A stretch of DNA of 28,284 nucleotides, from IMG/VR virus record IMGVR_UViG_3300038954_000614, positions 1 to 28,284 of that record. One strand, given 5' to 3'. Origin of the DNA: a virus. Under the pieces are notes generated by a model. It made no database searches. It had not been told where the DNA came from and saw only the letters and a program-made list of their open reading frames with translations. The translations under genes were made by a program, and so were the position numbers. Each line of letters opens with the position of its first letter. The first letter of the stretch is position 1. Below are positions 13,631 through 21,345 of this stretch, one piece after another.

Positions 13631-13881
13631 AGCCCTTTCCTTTCTTCTTCCCATCTTTCGAGCAATTTTAAGGCCTCGGGGTCATTTTCTCTCAACCCCT
13701 TTAATGCGATGAGAAATTTTTGTTTGTGAAAATAGACTGGGCTGGTTTTTCCTTTGCCCGTGATTTTTCTCCCCAGCCCATACCGCTTGGCCCACGATAG
13801 GATTGTAGCACGAGTCACGGGATGGCCCCGTGACTCGGCCAGCCCTATCGCTTCATTTGTGCGAATGAGGGCGTCTTGCAT
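13627..13881 (-). CDS. Small HTH DNA-binding protein (84 aa)
   Basis: ATG 13881 with AAGGGG upstream, two bases after the SSB-like gene. Residues about 8-35 form a helix-turn-helix of the excisionase/MerR-like kind (EAIGLAESRGHPVTRATILSWAKRYGLGR), followed by a likely wing (KGKTSPVYFHKQKFL) and a helical end (EALKLLERWEEERK). It may regulate the operon or act on DNA structure. Its coding sequence carries an 11-bp perfect inverted repeat at 13811-13837. The stop overlaps the preferred RecA start. Confidence 0.65.
   Translation of the reverse strand: MQDALIRTNEAIGLAESRGHPVTRATILSWAKRYGLGRKITGKGKTSPVYFHKQKFLIALKGLRENDPEALKLLERWEEERKGL
13811..13837. repeat. 11-bp perfect inverted repeat within the HTH gene
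   Basis: CGAGTCACGGG at 13811-13821 pairs with CCCGTGACTCG at 13827-13837 over a 5-base spacer. It encodes the ESRGHPVTR segment of the HTH. It could form a stable hairpin in the mRNA or serve as an operator. Confidence 0.8.
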
Positions 13882-13883
13882 TA

Positions 13884-15134
13884 TTACCCCTTTAGGCGCT
13901 CCATTTCCAAGGCGCAGTTGTCGAATACTTCATCGGGGCAGGTTTCGCAGTCTTCGGTTTCGTTGCAATCCTTACCGAAAGTGTGCCCGGCCGGGCAGGT
14001 GCCGCTTTCGCCTTTGGCGGCCGGTTTGTCTTTGTCTTTCACCTTGCCTTTGGCGGCCGGTTTGTCTTCTCCCTTGCCTTTGCCCTTGCCTTTGCCTTTG
14101 GCGGCCGGTTTGGGTTTGGGCGGCGCGAGGCCATAAGACTGGAGGGTGGCCCAATGTTCCGGTTCGAATTTTTCCTCGTCGCTTTCGTCGAGGGGTTCAT
14201 CGCTTGTGATTGTTTGGAGCTGCGCGATGATTCCGTCCTCGCCTTGGTCGCTGTCGAAATCCTGCTCGACGTCCAGGCCATAATAGACAACCACGGCCAG
14301 GGCGGCATTGATTAATTCGCTGTCGCTGTTGTCGTCGCTGTTGTCGTCGCTGTTGTCGTCGCTGTCCGGCTCTCGGACATAGGGGTGGTGTTCATCGTCG
14401 TCATCATCGTCATCCGAGGGGGCACCTTCGAAAATTTCCTTGATTTCGCCGTAAGTCGGCTTCCGGACCATTTGGTCCAGAGGAAATGCGGCCTCTACCT
14501 GGGCGAGTTCAGGGCCTTTCCATTCGAGAATTTGGAAGGATTTATACCGCAGGAATTTGTTCTTGTTGAAGGTGTCTTCTTCCCCCCGAAATTTAATACC
14601 GACCGCGCTGAGGTCGCGCACCCCTTCGGCGACGGCTTCGCTGTAGGCTTCACGCTCGAAGAAATACCTGTTCGCGCCGAAAATCGCGGGCTTGGCGTTT
14701 TTATCCTCCAAGTCCACCACGTTATAATAAACGATAGGGTTGGGCGCGACCCCGATTTCCTTGGCGGCGTCTTTGTCCGGGAGAGTGCGAACGTATTCGC
14801 AAATGGGGCAAGCCTCCCCAAATGTTTTTGCCAGGCAAATAACCCTTTCGCTGTTCACCCCGATGTTTTTGTGGTGATAAATCTGGATTTTCGTCCAGAA
14901 TTCCCCCCTTTTGACCACGGTTTCATCGGCGTAGCCATATCGGCCCAACACCCCCGAAACTTTGAAGGGGACAAGCCCGATTTTGTATCGTTGCCCGGCT
15001 TCCGTTTTGAAAAATTTGACGTCTTTGTGGCCGGATAAATCAAGGAACCCTGGCCCCCGTTCACTGGACCGGGACTCCTGCTCTTGTTTTGCCCGCATCT
15101 TGGCCAGATAGGCTTCATACTCTTTTTTGTTCAC
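13884..15134 (-). CDS. Single-stranded DNA-binding protein, T4 gp32-like, with acidic and Gly-Lys tracts
   Basis: GTG 15134 with GGGGGG upstream. The core (residues about 28-230) has SGHKDVKFFKTEAGQRYKIGLV and a zinc set H87-x12-C100-x8-C109-x2-C112 (CPICEY), nearly the spacing of T4 gp32 (H-x12-C-x9-C-x2-C), then YYNVVDLED as in phage SSBs. The C-terminal half is unusual: an Asp run and SDDN repeats near 240-275, an acidic segment to about 345, then GKGKGKGKG and two more PAAKG copies, and a last Cys-rich segment (CPAGHTFGKDCNETEDCETCPDE). The acidic part parallels the SSB tail that recruits partners. Lying between the mediator candidate and RecA, it fits replication and recombination. Confidence 0.78.
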   Translation of the reverse strand: MNKKEYEAYLAKMRAKQEQESRSSERGPGFLDLSGHKDVKFFKTEAGQRYKIGLVPFKVSGVLGRYGYADETVVKRGEFWTKIQIYHHKNIGVNSERVICLAKTFGEACPICEYVRTLPDKDAAKEIGVAPNPIVYYNVVDLEDKNAKPAIFGANRYFFEREAYSEAVAEGVRDLSAVGIKFRGEEDTFNKNKFLRYKSFQILEWKGPELAQVEAAFPLDQMVRKPTYGEIKEIFEGAPSDDDDDDDEHHPYVREPDSDDNSDDNSDDNSDSELINAALAVVVYYGLDVEQDFDSDQGEDGIIAQLQTITSDEPLDESDEEKFEPEHWATLQSYGLAPPKPKPAAKGKGKGKGKGEDKPAAKGKVKDKDKPAAKGESGTCPAGHTFGKDCNETEDCETCPDEVFDNCALEMERLKG

Positions 15135-15146
15135 TTGCCCCCCTTT

Positions 15147-15350
15147 TTATAGGCCGTTTTTGATGTCTTGGGCGATTTGCCTGGCCAGTTTACAACTTTT
15201 GGCCATGTTTCCCAGCTTCTTACGCCCACGGGCGCAAGCGGACTTATTCCCCTTTTCGATAAGGGCTTCAAGGTCCGCTTTGGCGCTTGCCAGGTCTTCA
15301 TCCATGGAATGGATTACTTGCCGTAGTTCGTCCTGTTTGCTCAACACCAT
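15147..15350 (-). CDS. Histone H1 (Hc1)-like small protein
   Basis: ATG 15350 with AAGGAGG. The 67-aa protein has the pattern of Hc1-like proteins known from Chlamydia and phages: a helical acidic N-terminus (QDELRQVIHSMDEDLASAKADLEALIEKGNK) then a conserved basic helix (ARGRKKLGNMAKSCKLARQIAQDIKN). Hc1-type proteins bind DNA, though this one lacks the very basic tail. It is encoded directly upstream of the SSB-like gene, so a role in phage DNA packaging or replication structure is plausible. Family match is by pattern only. Confidence 0.6.
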   Translation of the reverse strand: MVLSKQDELRQVIHSMDEDLASAKADLEALIEKGNKSACARGRKKLGNMAKSCKLARQIAQDIKNGL

Positions 15351-15351
15351 T

Positions 15352-15531
15352 TCATCCTCCTTTGTTTTCGAAAAATGATTCTACGTGAATATTCTCCACT
15401 TCCAGCTTCTTGCCTTCCAGCGTAGAATTCCCATCGGCCCAATCGACATTCACGCTCTTGATTATGACGCCGGTTTTTTGATAAATTCGGCGAATCATTT
15501 CCAAAATATCCTTGTGGATGTTGCCTTCCAT
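15352..15531 (-). CDS. Small hypothetical protein (59 aa)
   Basis: ATG 15531 with AGGTGA upstream; TGA at 15352-15354 directly precedes the ATG of the histone-like gene. It reads MEGNIHKDILEMIRRIYQKT, then GVIIKSVNVDWADGNSTLEGKKLEVENIHVESFFENKGG: one helix then three strands. An overlapping frame with a GTG start at 15541 exists but is Arg/Gln-rich and less protein-like. No family recognised. Confidence 0.6.
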   Translation of the reverse strand: MEGNIHKDILEMIRRIYQKTGVIIKSVNVDWADGNSTLEGKKLEVENIHVESFFENKGG

Positions 15532-15537
15532 CTGTTG

Positions 15538-15660
15538 TCACCTGTATTTATCTTTCTCAGCGAACCAGGACTTCGCAACGGCCATGGCCCCAATTCGGCA
15601 GAGGATATAGAAAAGAAGAAACCCCCCGGCCGCGAGGGGAATATACATTAAGAGCTTCAT
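15538..15660 (-). CDS. Very small membrane protein (40 aa)
   Basis: ATG 15660 overlaps the upstream TGA as ATGA. One hydrophobic helix (LLMYIPLAAGGFLLFYILCRIGAMAVA) and a short charged tail. The AAAGGC repeat at the end of the preceding gene provides an AAAGG ribosome-site-like sequence. Function unknown. Confidence 0.5.
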   Translation of the reverse strand: MKLLMYIPLAAGGFLLFYILCRIGAMAVAKSWFAEKDKYR

Positions 15661-16205
15661 TTTTTGCCTTTGCCTTTGCCTTTGCCTTTGCCTTTTTCTT
15701 CTTTGCCGTATTTTTCGGCCATGGCCTGCTTTTGGCCCGATTCCATTTCCCGGGCAACTTGGCGGTCGAGGGTCCACCTGCGGCCGGGCTCAGTTTCAAC
15801 CCCTAATTCCGGCCCCGCCCAATATTGAGCCAAAAGGGTTTGGACCGCCAACTCAAGGGAGGTCCTTTTCCGCCGGATAGTTTCCAGCGCGATCTTTGCG
15901 TCGTTGAGGTCTTTTTTGGCCTCTACGACTTCATCTTGTGCGTCTTGAACGGCTTTATTGACGGAAACGGCCGAAGCGATAACCGCTTCGGTCACTTTGG
16001 GCAAGTCGTGCCCGTCCGGGTCTTGTCTGATATCCAATTCCACCTCCGCCCTTGTCCGTTCAAGGCGGAGTTGCGCTTTGTCAAAAGCGTTTTGGGCTTG
16101 GCTTTCATGGAGGCCGTAGGCGTAAACCTGGTTCGGATATCGGAAAATGTCTTCCGCCAGTTGCCAAGGATCCACTCCCAAATCTTCTTTGAAATTCAAC
16201 TCCAT
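15657..16205 (-). CDS. Probable recombination-mediator-like helical protein with Gly-Lys tail (182 aa)
   Basis: ATG 16205 with AGGAGG. Residues 1-35 (LGVDPWQLAEDIFRYPNQVYAYG) lead into a long helical region (AFDKAQLRLERTRAEVELDIRQ, KVTEAVIASAV, AVQDAQDEVVEAKKDLNDAKIALETIRRKRTSLELAVQ). This pattern (helices with KxTEAxI and a late RR-x-x-LE) is common in phage proteins next to SSB genes and sometimes annotated as UvsY-like mediators that load the recombinase. I infer that role from pattern and position. The last 12 residues are a Gly-Lys repeat (GKGKGKGKGKK) like those in the SSB-like and 24370 proteins. First gene after a candidate promoter. Confidence 0.6.
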   Translation of the reverse strand: MELNFKEDLGVDPWQLAEDIFRYPNQVYAYGLHESQAQNAFDKAQLRLERTRAEVELDIRQDPDGHDLPKVTEAVIASAVSVNKAVQDAQDEVVEAKKDLNDAKIALETIRRKRTSLELAVQTLLAQYWAGPELGVETEPGRRWTLDRQVAREMESGQKQAMAEKYGKEEKGKGKGKGKGKK

Positions 16206-16225
16206 GCCGTCCTCCTATTTAATTT

Positions 16226-16231
16226 ATTATA
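16226..16231 (-). promoter_or_regulatory. Candidate -10 box for the recombination operon
   Basis: A perfect TATAAT on the - strand lies in the only gap (16206-16258) between the clamp loader and the mediator-like gene. It is preceded by TTTTGAC without a clear -35 at 17 bases. Transcription would start about six bases before the AGGAGG of the gene at 16205, giving a very short leader. Confidence 0.4.
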
Positions 16232-16258
16232 GTCAAAACGAACCTAAATGGGAAAATT

Positions 16259-17185
16259 TTATGTAACCGCTTGCCGACAACAAGCGACGAGCTTTCCCCA
16301 TCCACTATGGTAGAATGCCTCTGACGAAAAAATCGCCAGGTTAATGTCAGCCTGGGCCGGGGGATTATCGCTGCCCAAAATTACGGAAGTGTTGTAACCC
16401 ACAATAGCCAGCCGTATTTTTTCGGGGTCTTCTTTTTTTTGCAATCCCTTGATAATATCTTTTACCTTTTTCCAGCTACCCTTTTTTAAGAGCAGCCGAC
16501 AAAGGTCGATGACTTCCGGGATTTCCTCGGCTTTTTTGAAATCATAATTCATGATTTCCCGCTTTGATAATCCAACCAGGTTGTTCATCCAGACCAGGAG
16601 CTCCCTGGGGGACCCTTCAGCGGCCGAGATTAAATTGTCAAGGGCTTTCGATGGGACTTGTAACCCGATCTGTTCAGCGGTCCGATTTGCGAGCTCCATG
16701 AGTTCATCGGATGTCAACAATTCCAACTGATAGATTTGGGTCCGGCTCTTCAGTGGCGCAATGACCTTTTTGGGTTCGGTTGTGCAGAGAAAAAAGAAAA
16801 TCCTGGGCGGAGGCTCTTCAGTGGCTTTGAGCAAGGCATTTTGAAAGCCTTTGCTTGCCATATGGACTTCGTCCAGGATGATCGCCTTGTTCTCCCGCTT
16901 GCTCATCAGCGGGTGCGAGTTAAGAGATTCAAGGATTTCTCTGGCGGCTGAAACCCCGCTTTCGTTGCCAACGTTTACCTCTTGCTGAAAGCAGTCAAAT
17001 TCTCGCGCGAGAATGCGAGCCGTTGTAGTTTTCCCGCATCCCCTGGGGCCATGGAATAGGTAGCTGTGGGGTGGGTCTTCCCCGGAATTGAAAGCCTTGA
17101 CAAATGACCGTAAAGAGCTTGTCATACTCTTGTTTCCGATGATTTCATCAAGGGTTTGCGGCCTAAAATCGGTATGCAACTTCAA
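16259..17185 (-). CDS. Clamp loader ATPase (DnaX/RFC/gp44-like)
   Basis: TTG 17185 overlaps the polymerase stop as TTGA, with AAGGGG upstream. The 308-aa AAA+ protein has FRPQTLDEIIGNKSM, Walker A GPRGCGKTT (46-54), ILDEVHMASKGFQNALLKATEEPP (Walker B DEVH at 105-108 and the arginine-finger helix region), sensor 1 LCTTEP and LKSRTQIYQLE in place of the SRC box. It lacks the zinc module of bacterial DnaX and has the length of gp44/RFC small subunits. It opens and loads the sliding clamp on primed DNA, probably as a homo-oligomer since no second loader subunit is seen here. Confidence 0.88.
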   Translation of the reverse strand: MKLHTDFRPQTLDEIIGNKSMTSSLRSFVKAFNSGEDPPHSYLFHGPRGCGKTTTARILAREFDCFQQEVNVGNESGVSAAREILESLNSHPLMSKRENKAIILDEVHMASKGFQNALLKATEEPPPRIFFFLCTTEPKKVIAPLKSRTQIYQLELLTSDELMELANRTAEQIGLQVPSKALDNLISAAEGSPRELLVWMNNLVGLSKREIMNYDFKKAEEIPEVIDLCRLLLKKGSWKKVKDIIKGLQKKEDPEKIRLAIVGYNTSVILGSDNPPAQADINLAIFSSEAFYHSGWGKLVACCRQAVT

Positions 17186-20100
17186 AATTTTTCCCCTTTC
17201 GCGAAGTCTATTGTTCTAATGAAGTTTTCAATCCCAGCCTGGAACAGTGGGCGGTTTGCCTTTTCGTTTCTCAAAACAGAGCTCGGGTGGACACACCAAC
17301 AAACCCACGCCTTCAATGCTGGCAGGTATTCTGTCTTACCGCTGCGCTTTGTAATGCCGCCCTTTTCCCCGGTCAGGGCTTGTAAGGGGATGTTCCCGAA
17401 TGAAAGGATGATTGGTGATTCAAGCAGTTCAACCTCCTGCTTGAGCCATGTAAAGCAGGCTTCAATATGCTCCGCCTTGGGGGTCTTGATTTGGCCGGGG
17501 TAACATTTGCAAGTGTTGCTAATGTGAAAATGCCGCCTTTCCCACCCATATGGGGCTATTTCTTTCCAAACCAAGTTGCCAGCGGGGCCGATAAATGCCT
17601 TACCTGATTTGTCTTCCACCCGCCCGGGAGCCTCCCCGAGGACCATGGCGTTATATATTCCCGGGTGCAGCGGGATTGGGCGGCGGCATTGATTATAGAG
17701 CTCGCATTTGTCGCATCGTTTTGCTTCTGGCAAAGAGCGCCTTATCCTGACAAGCTGTTGCTCCGCAATGTGCCCGCCGGGAAACTTAAAATCAAAGTAG
17801 CTTAAGGCCTCACTTGGCAAGTCAACAAGGCTCCTATCATAGGCTCCGATATTTTCCATGATTTGGTTGAGCTTTTTGTTTTTTAAAGGCTGAGAACCCC
17901 CGCCTTTCTGGCCCTTTAAGAACCCCGTTTTTTTGCTTTTGGGAGCTTGGAGGCTACATTGACCAGCGGTTTTTTCTCCCACACCCTTGATTTCAATGAA
18001 AGGGCAAACAAGCTGCCCGCCGTTGACCTCCCATTTGAAAGGGTCAGAAAGGCCAATTTTGGGGGGGATAATTTGTAAGCCCAGCCTGGAGGCTTCCTCT
18101 AAGAGCTCCTCTTTTTGGGATTCTTTCCCGCAAGTCAAGGCGGCGCAGATAAATTCCTGAGGATAATTTACTTTCAACCAAGCTGTCCAATACCCAATAA
18201 GAGCATATTCAACAGAGTGAGCTCGGTTGAAGGAATAATGGGCATGGTTCTTAAGGTCTTCCCAAAACCGGGTGGCCTGTCCCAGGGTGATCAATTCTAA
18301 CTCTTCAGCCCCTTCCAGAAATTTTTTCCGATATGGTTCCAGCTTGGCCGGGTCTTGCTTTTTTGCCAAGATTTTCCGAATCTTGTCGGCTTCTGAGAGT
18401 GTCATCCCGGCCAGCCTATGAAGAAATTGCATAACCTGTTCCTGATATACAATAAGGCCGAAGGTATCATAGGTGATTCTATCATATTCGTAAATTTCAC
18501 CATGGCCATTCCAGCCACTGCCATGTCGCCTCTCGATATATTGGTCCGCCACCCCACTATCGGCCGGGCCGGGCCGGACCAAGGCGATTGCGGCCACCAT
18601 ATCCGCAAAATTCCTTGGCTGGAGCTTTTTTGCCAAAGAGGTCATGGCATAAGTTCCCCACTGAAAAATACCGGTTGTTTCCCCTGCAGATAGGGCGTCA
18701 AAAACCTTCTGATCGTCAAGTGTAATATGGTCCAGGGCTTGCCCGGCGGGGGAAAGATAAACCGACTCGTCGGAGTCCTCAAAATCGAAAAAATAAGAGC
18801 AGCTTTCGGGGTGATAGTAAAATCCATCTCCCCGGTTTTTTTCTATCAACTGTAGGGTTTCTGATAGGATTGACAAGGTGTTTAACCCCAGAAGGTCTAA
18901 CTTTATCAACCCCATGTATTCGGCGTCTTCCATATCCCAATTAACAAGTATTTCTTCCCGACGCTTACAAAGGTGCCCACGGCCAGAATTTTGGATTGGC
19001 TCTGGCGAAATAACGACTGCCGCCGCGTGTTGAGAGGCGTGTCGGGCCTTGCCTTCCAGCATTGCAGAATGAAAAATAACTTTGGGGAATTTGTCGGCGA
19101 AAAATTTTCCTTCGCCTTGAGCATGGGTCAAGACGACCATTCCTTTGTTTTCGTCCTCGTATTTTATACCCTTGGCAAACTCGTCTATTTCGCTAAATTG
19201 GATATCAAGTTCCCTGTCGAAAACGCGGGCCACGTCCCGAATAACTGCCTTCCCCTTCATCCTCCCAAATGTCGAAATCCCCGCAACACAATCTTTGCCA
19301 TAGGCCGATTCGAGGTATTGTTTAACGGCCCCCCGTTTGCGGTCTTCAATGTCAATGTCGATGTCTGGCCAATCGTTACGGTCCGCAGAAATAAACCGCT
19401 CAAACACAAGGTTATGCTTGATGGGGTCTACCTTTGTTATCCCCAAACAGTATGCCACCAAAGACCCGCCTACTGATCCTCGGCCTGGGCCAACCCAAAT
19501 CCCAGATTTTCGGCACCATAAGATCAAGTCCAAGACAATTAAAAAATACCGGGAAAACCCCTTTTCCTCGATTATAGATAGCTCATGTCGAAGGCGGGAG
19601 CCATATTCGTCCATGGCAAATTCTGGGATTGGAAGGCGCTCTAACCCCTCTTGGGCTAAAGATTCGAGCTCTTTCTGGTCAGCCCCCGGCCCTTCTGCTT
19701 TGTTTGGATTATGTTGGCTCATAGGCGGGGAGGGTAATCGGCTTTTCTTCTGGGCCAAGGTGAACCCGGAGCATTGCTTTGCAATCCGCATGGAATTCCT
19801 GGCTCCAGTCACGATTTCCCGGTTTGTCCAAAACCCTTGGCGATCAAACGCCTCTTGCATTTCTTCATATGACCGAAGATGAAGGCCAGTAAACCCAAAA
19901 CGGAAGCGATCTGGGTCATCCCATTTGCGCCTTGTTTGTATTGCCAGGAGGACCTCTTGGCTTTCCCAATCTTCTTTGTGGGCGTAGTGGCAGTCGTTGG
20001 TAATAACCAATGGAAAATTGCCTTGAAACTCTTCAATGGTTTTGTTTAAAGAATTTTGGGCTGGGATATCATGCGGCATGATTTCCAGGTAAAGCGGGGT

Positions 20101-20571
20101 GTTGTGGTCTTTCATTTCCCAGGCGAGGTTTTGGAGGTCTTCATTCCGCAAAAATGACCCGGCGCAGGCGCTTCCGAACACAAGGCCAGTGCGATTTTTG
20201 ATATGCTCCATCAACAGGCCAGAATCTATTCTGGGCCGCTTATAGAACCCTTCTGTGTGGGCCTTGGATAGCATATAGCAGAGGCTATTCCAGCCGTCCT
20301 CATTTTCAATCCAAATGGTAATGTGGCGTCGAATTTCTTTTTCTTTTTTATACCGGTTTGGAACAAGATAAGCCTCGCACCCGAAGATGGGAGTTATTTC
20401 GTTTTCATGGCACGCCCGTTGAAATTTGATCAAGCCGTCCAGGCTTCCATGGTCTGTGCACCCGAGGTATTCAAACCCCATTTCCTTGGCGCGGGCCGCA
20501 TATTCGGCGGCGGTGCCCAGCCCATCCAATAGGCTATATTCGGTATGTAGGTGCAAATGGCAGAACCGCAT
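17182..20571 (-). CDS. DNA polymerase III alpha (family C) fused to a family 4 uracil-DNA glycosylase
   Basis: ATG 20571 with AAGGGG. Residues 1-200: PHP domain (HLHLHTEYSLLDGLGT, TDHGSL). Residues about 330-830: DnaE polymerase core with GPGRGSVGGSLVAYCLG (361-377), WPDIDIDIED (catalytic D403, D405), IKLDLLGL (D559), ALVRPGP and YQEQVM. HhH IKGVGEKTA at 861-869. The usual OB-fold and C-terminal clamp region are missing; instead, after a Lys/Gly linker, residues about 935-1129 form a UDG4: C953, C956, GEAPGRVEDKSGKAFIGPAG (979-998), C1021/C1023, C1039 for the 4Fe-4S cluster, and HPSSVLRN (1095-1102). One reading frame, no stop between domains. It would copy phage DNA and excise or sense uracil. 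Confidence 0.93.
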   Translation of the reverse strand: MRFCHLHLHTEYSLLDGLGTAAEYAARAKEMGFEYLGCTDHGSLDGLIKFQRACHENEITPIFGCEAYLVPNRYKKEKEIRRHITIWIENEDGWNSLCYMLSKAHTEGFYKRPRIDSGLLMEHIKNRTGLVFGSACAGSFLRNEDLQNLAWEMKDHNTPLYLEIMPHDIPAQNSLNKTIEEFQGNFPLVITNDCHYAHKEDWESQEVLLAIQTRRKWDDPDRFRFGFTGLHLRSYEEMQEAFDRQGFWTNREIVTGARNSMRIAKQCSGFTLAQKKSRLPSPPMSQHNPNKAEGPGADQKELESLAQEGLERLPIPEFAMDEYGSRLRHELSIIEEKGFSRYFLIVLDLILWCRKSGIWVGPGRGSVGGSLVAYCLGITKVDPIKHNLVFERFISADRNDWPDIDIDIEDRKRGAVKQYLESAYGKDCVAGISTFGRMKGKAVIRDVARVFDRELDIQFSEIDEFAKGIKYEDENKGMVVLTHAQGEGKFFADKFPKVIFHSAMLEGKARHASQHAAAVVISPEPIQNSGRGHLCKRREEILVNWDMEDAEYMGLIKLDLLGLNTLSILSETLQLIEKNRGDGFYYHPESCSYFFDFEDSDESVYLSPAGQALDHITLDDQKVFDALSAGETTGIFQWGTYAMTSLAKKLQPRNFADMVAAIALVRPGPADSGVADQYIERRHGSGWNGHGEIYEYDRITYDTFGLIVYQEQVMQFLHRLAGMTLSEADKIRKILAKKQDPAKLEPYRKKFLEGAEELELITLGQATRFWEDLKNHAHYSFNRAHSVEYALIGYWTAWLKVNYPQEFICAALTCGKESQKEELLEEASRLGLQIIPPKIGLSDPFKWEVNGGQLVCPFIEIKGVGEKTAGQCSLQAPKSKKTGFLKGQKGGGSQPLKNKKLNQIMENIGAYDRSLVDLPSEALSYFDFKFPGGHIAEQQLVRIRRSLPEAKRCDKCELYNQCRRPIPLHPGIYNAMVLGEAPGRVEDKSGKAFIGPAGNLVWKEIAPYGWERRHFHISNTCKCYPGQIKTPKAEHIEACFTWLKQEVELLESPIILSFGNIPLQALTGEKGGITKRSGKTEYLPALKAWVCWCVHPSSVLRNEKANRPLFQAGIENFIRTIDFAKGEKF

Positions 20572-20573
20572 CT

Positions 20574-21344
20574 TTACCCCTTATTGTAAGCCTGTTTCCA
20601 GGCGATGTTTACGTCAACCCGTTCATCCCCGATTCCTTCCCATGCCTTTTTGCTTTTTTTGATTTTGATTTTTACAAGGCCGGGGTGGAGGACTTGCAAG
20701 GCCTGGGCGGCTTTTCTTTGCATATCCCAAGTTCGGTATAAAGAACATCCGCCTTCGGCCCCGCTTTGGCCTTGCCCCCAAGCGTAATCGTAAGTCACCC
20801 GGTTCTTATATCCCTTCCGAAGTAGCTGAAGGGTAAGGTCAAAATCTTCCATCACTTTAAGTCGGTCGAAGCGGCCGCCAACTTCTAAAATTTCCTTTGA
20901 CCGAAAAGCATACACGTTATTCATCCTTGTGGTTTCGACGAAGGGGGATTTGATTCGATTGTTCCCGGCCCGTTGACTAACTCCGACATGCAGAAACCCT
21001 TCATCAAGCCAGGATTCAAGCAAATCAAACATTTTTTCGATATCCGATGGGGTGGCTTTTTTCAGCGCAACCCCGTCTCCGGTCCGAGCGGAAAACGTCA
21101 TATCGTCATCTAACATACACACCTTGGGTTGGAAATTTTCCAGCACCCATTGTCTGGTGGCGGCAACCCCCTGGACTGCGGCTGGGCAGGAAATCACCTG
21201 ACAATCTTTTTTCCACTTCCGGTAAACCAGCCGGTCTTCTTTTCGGACGACGAGGAAAAGCCGCCCCCTCAGCGAATTTATTGGCATGGCTTTTAGGGTG
21301 GGTTGTTTGTCTGGCCTACCTGCCGACGGTATCACGATATACAT
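20574..21344 (-). CDS. Glycosyltransferase, TET-associated (TAGT) type
   Basis: ATG 21344 with GGAGG ahead of it. The 256-aa protein matches the phage family called TET-associated glycosyltransferases: MYIVIPSAGRPDKQPTLKAM at the start, GVAATRQWVLEN (59-70), the metal/sugar-nucleotide DDDM (79-82), HVGVSQRAGNN, VMEDFDLTLQLLRKGY (164-179), GGCSLYRTW (198-206) and LHPGLV near the end. The family was proposed to add sugars to oxidised or otherwise modified bases in phage DNA. No TET/JBP gene is visible here; the neighbours are a radical SAM enzyme and a Cys-containing protein, which may make the acceptor group. Target and sugar are unknown. Confidence 0.75.
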   Translation of the reverse strand: MYIVIPSAGRPDKQPTLKAMPINSLRGRLFLVVRKEDRLVYRKWKKDCQVISCPAAVQGVAATRQWVLENFQPKVCMLDDDMTFSARTGDGVALKKATPSDIEKMFDLLESWLDEGFLHVGVSQRAGNNRIKSPFVETTRMNNVYAFRSKEILEVGGRFDRLKVMEDFDLTLQLLRKGYKNRVTYDYAWGQGQSGAEGGCSLYRTWDMQRKAAQALQVLHPGLVKIKIKKSKKAWEGIGDERVDVNIAWKQAYNKG

Positions 21345-21345
21345 T

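Noticed and set aside
14331-14410. Short-period repeats taken as a CRISPR-like array
   Set aside because: They are 12-bp coding repeats for Asp-Asp-Asn-Ser without spacers.
14385-15038. + strand frame of 217 codons opposite the SSB-like gene
   Set aside because: It is an antisense shadow caused by codon bias; the - strand frame has a zinc set matching gp32.
15341-15541. 66-codon - strand frame overlapping the 59-aa gene
   Set aside because: Arg/Gln/Glu-rich composition without a protein-like pattern; the 59-aa frame has a better start and ends exactly at the next gene's start.
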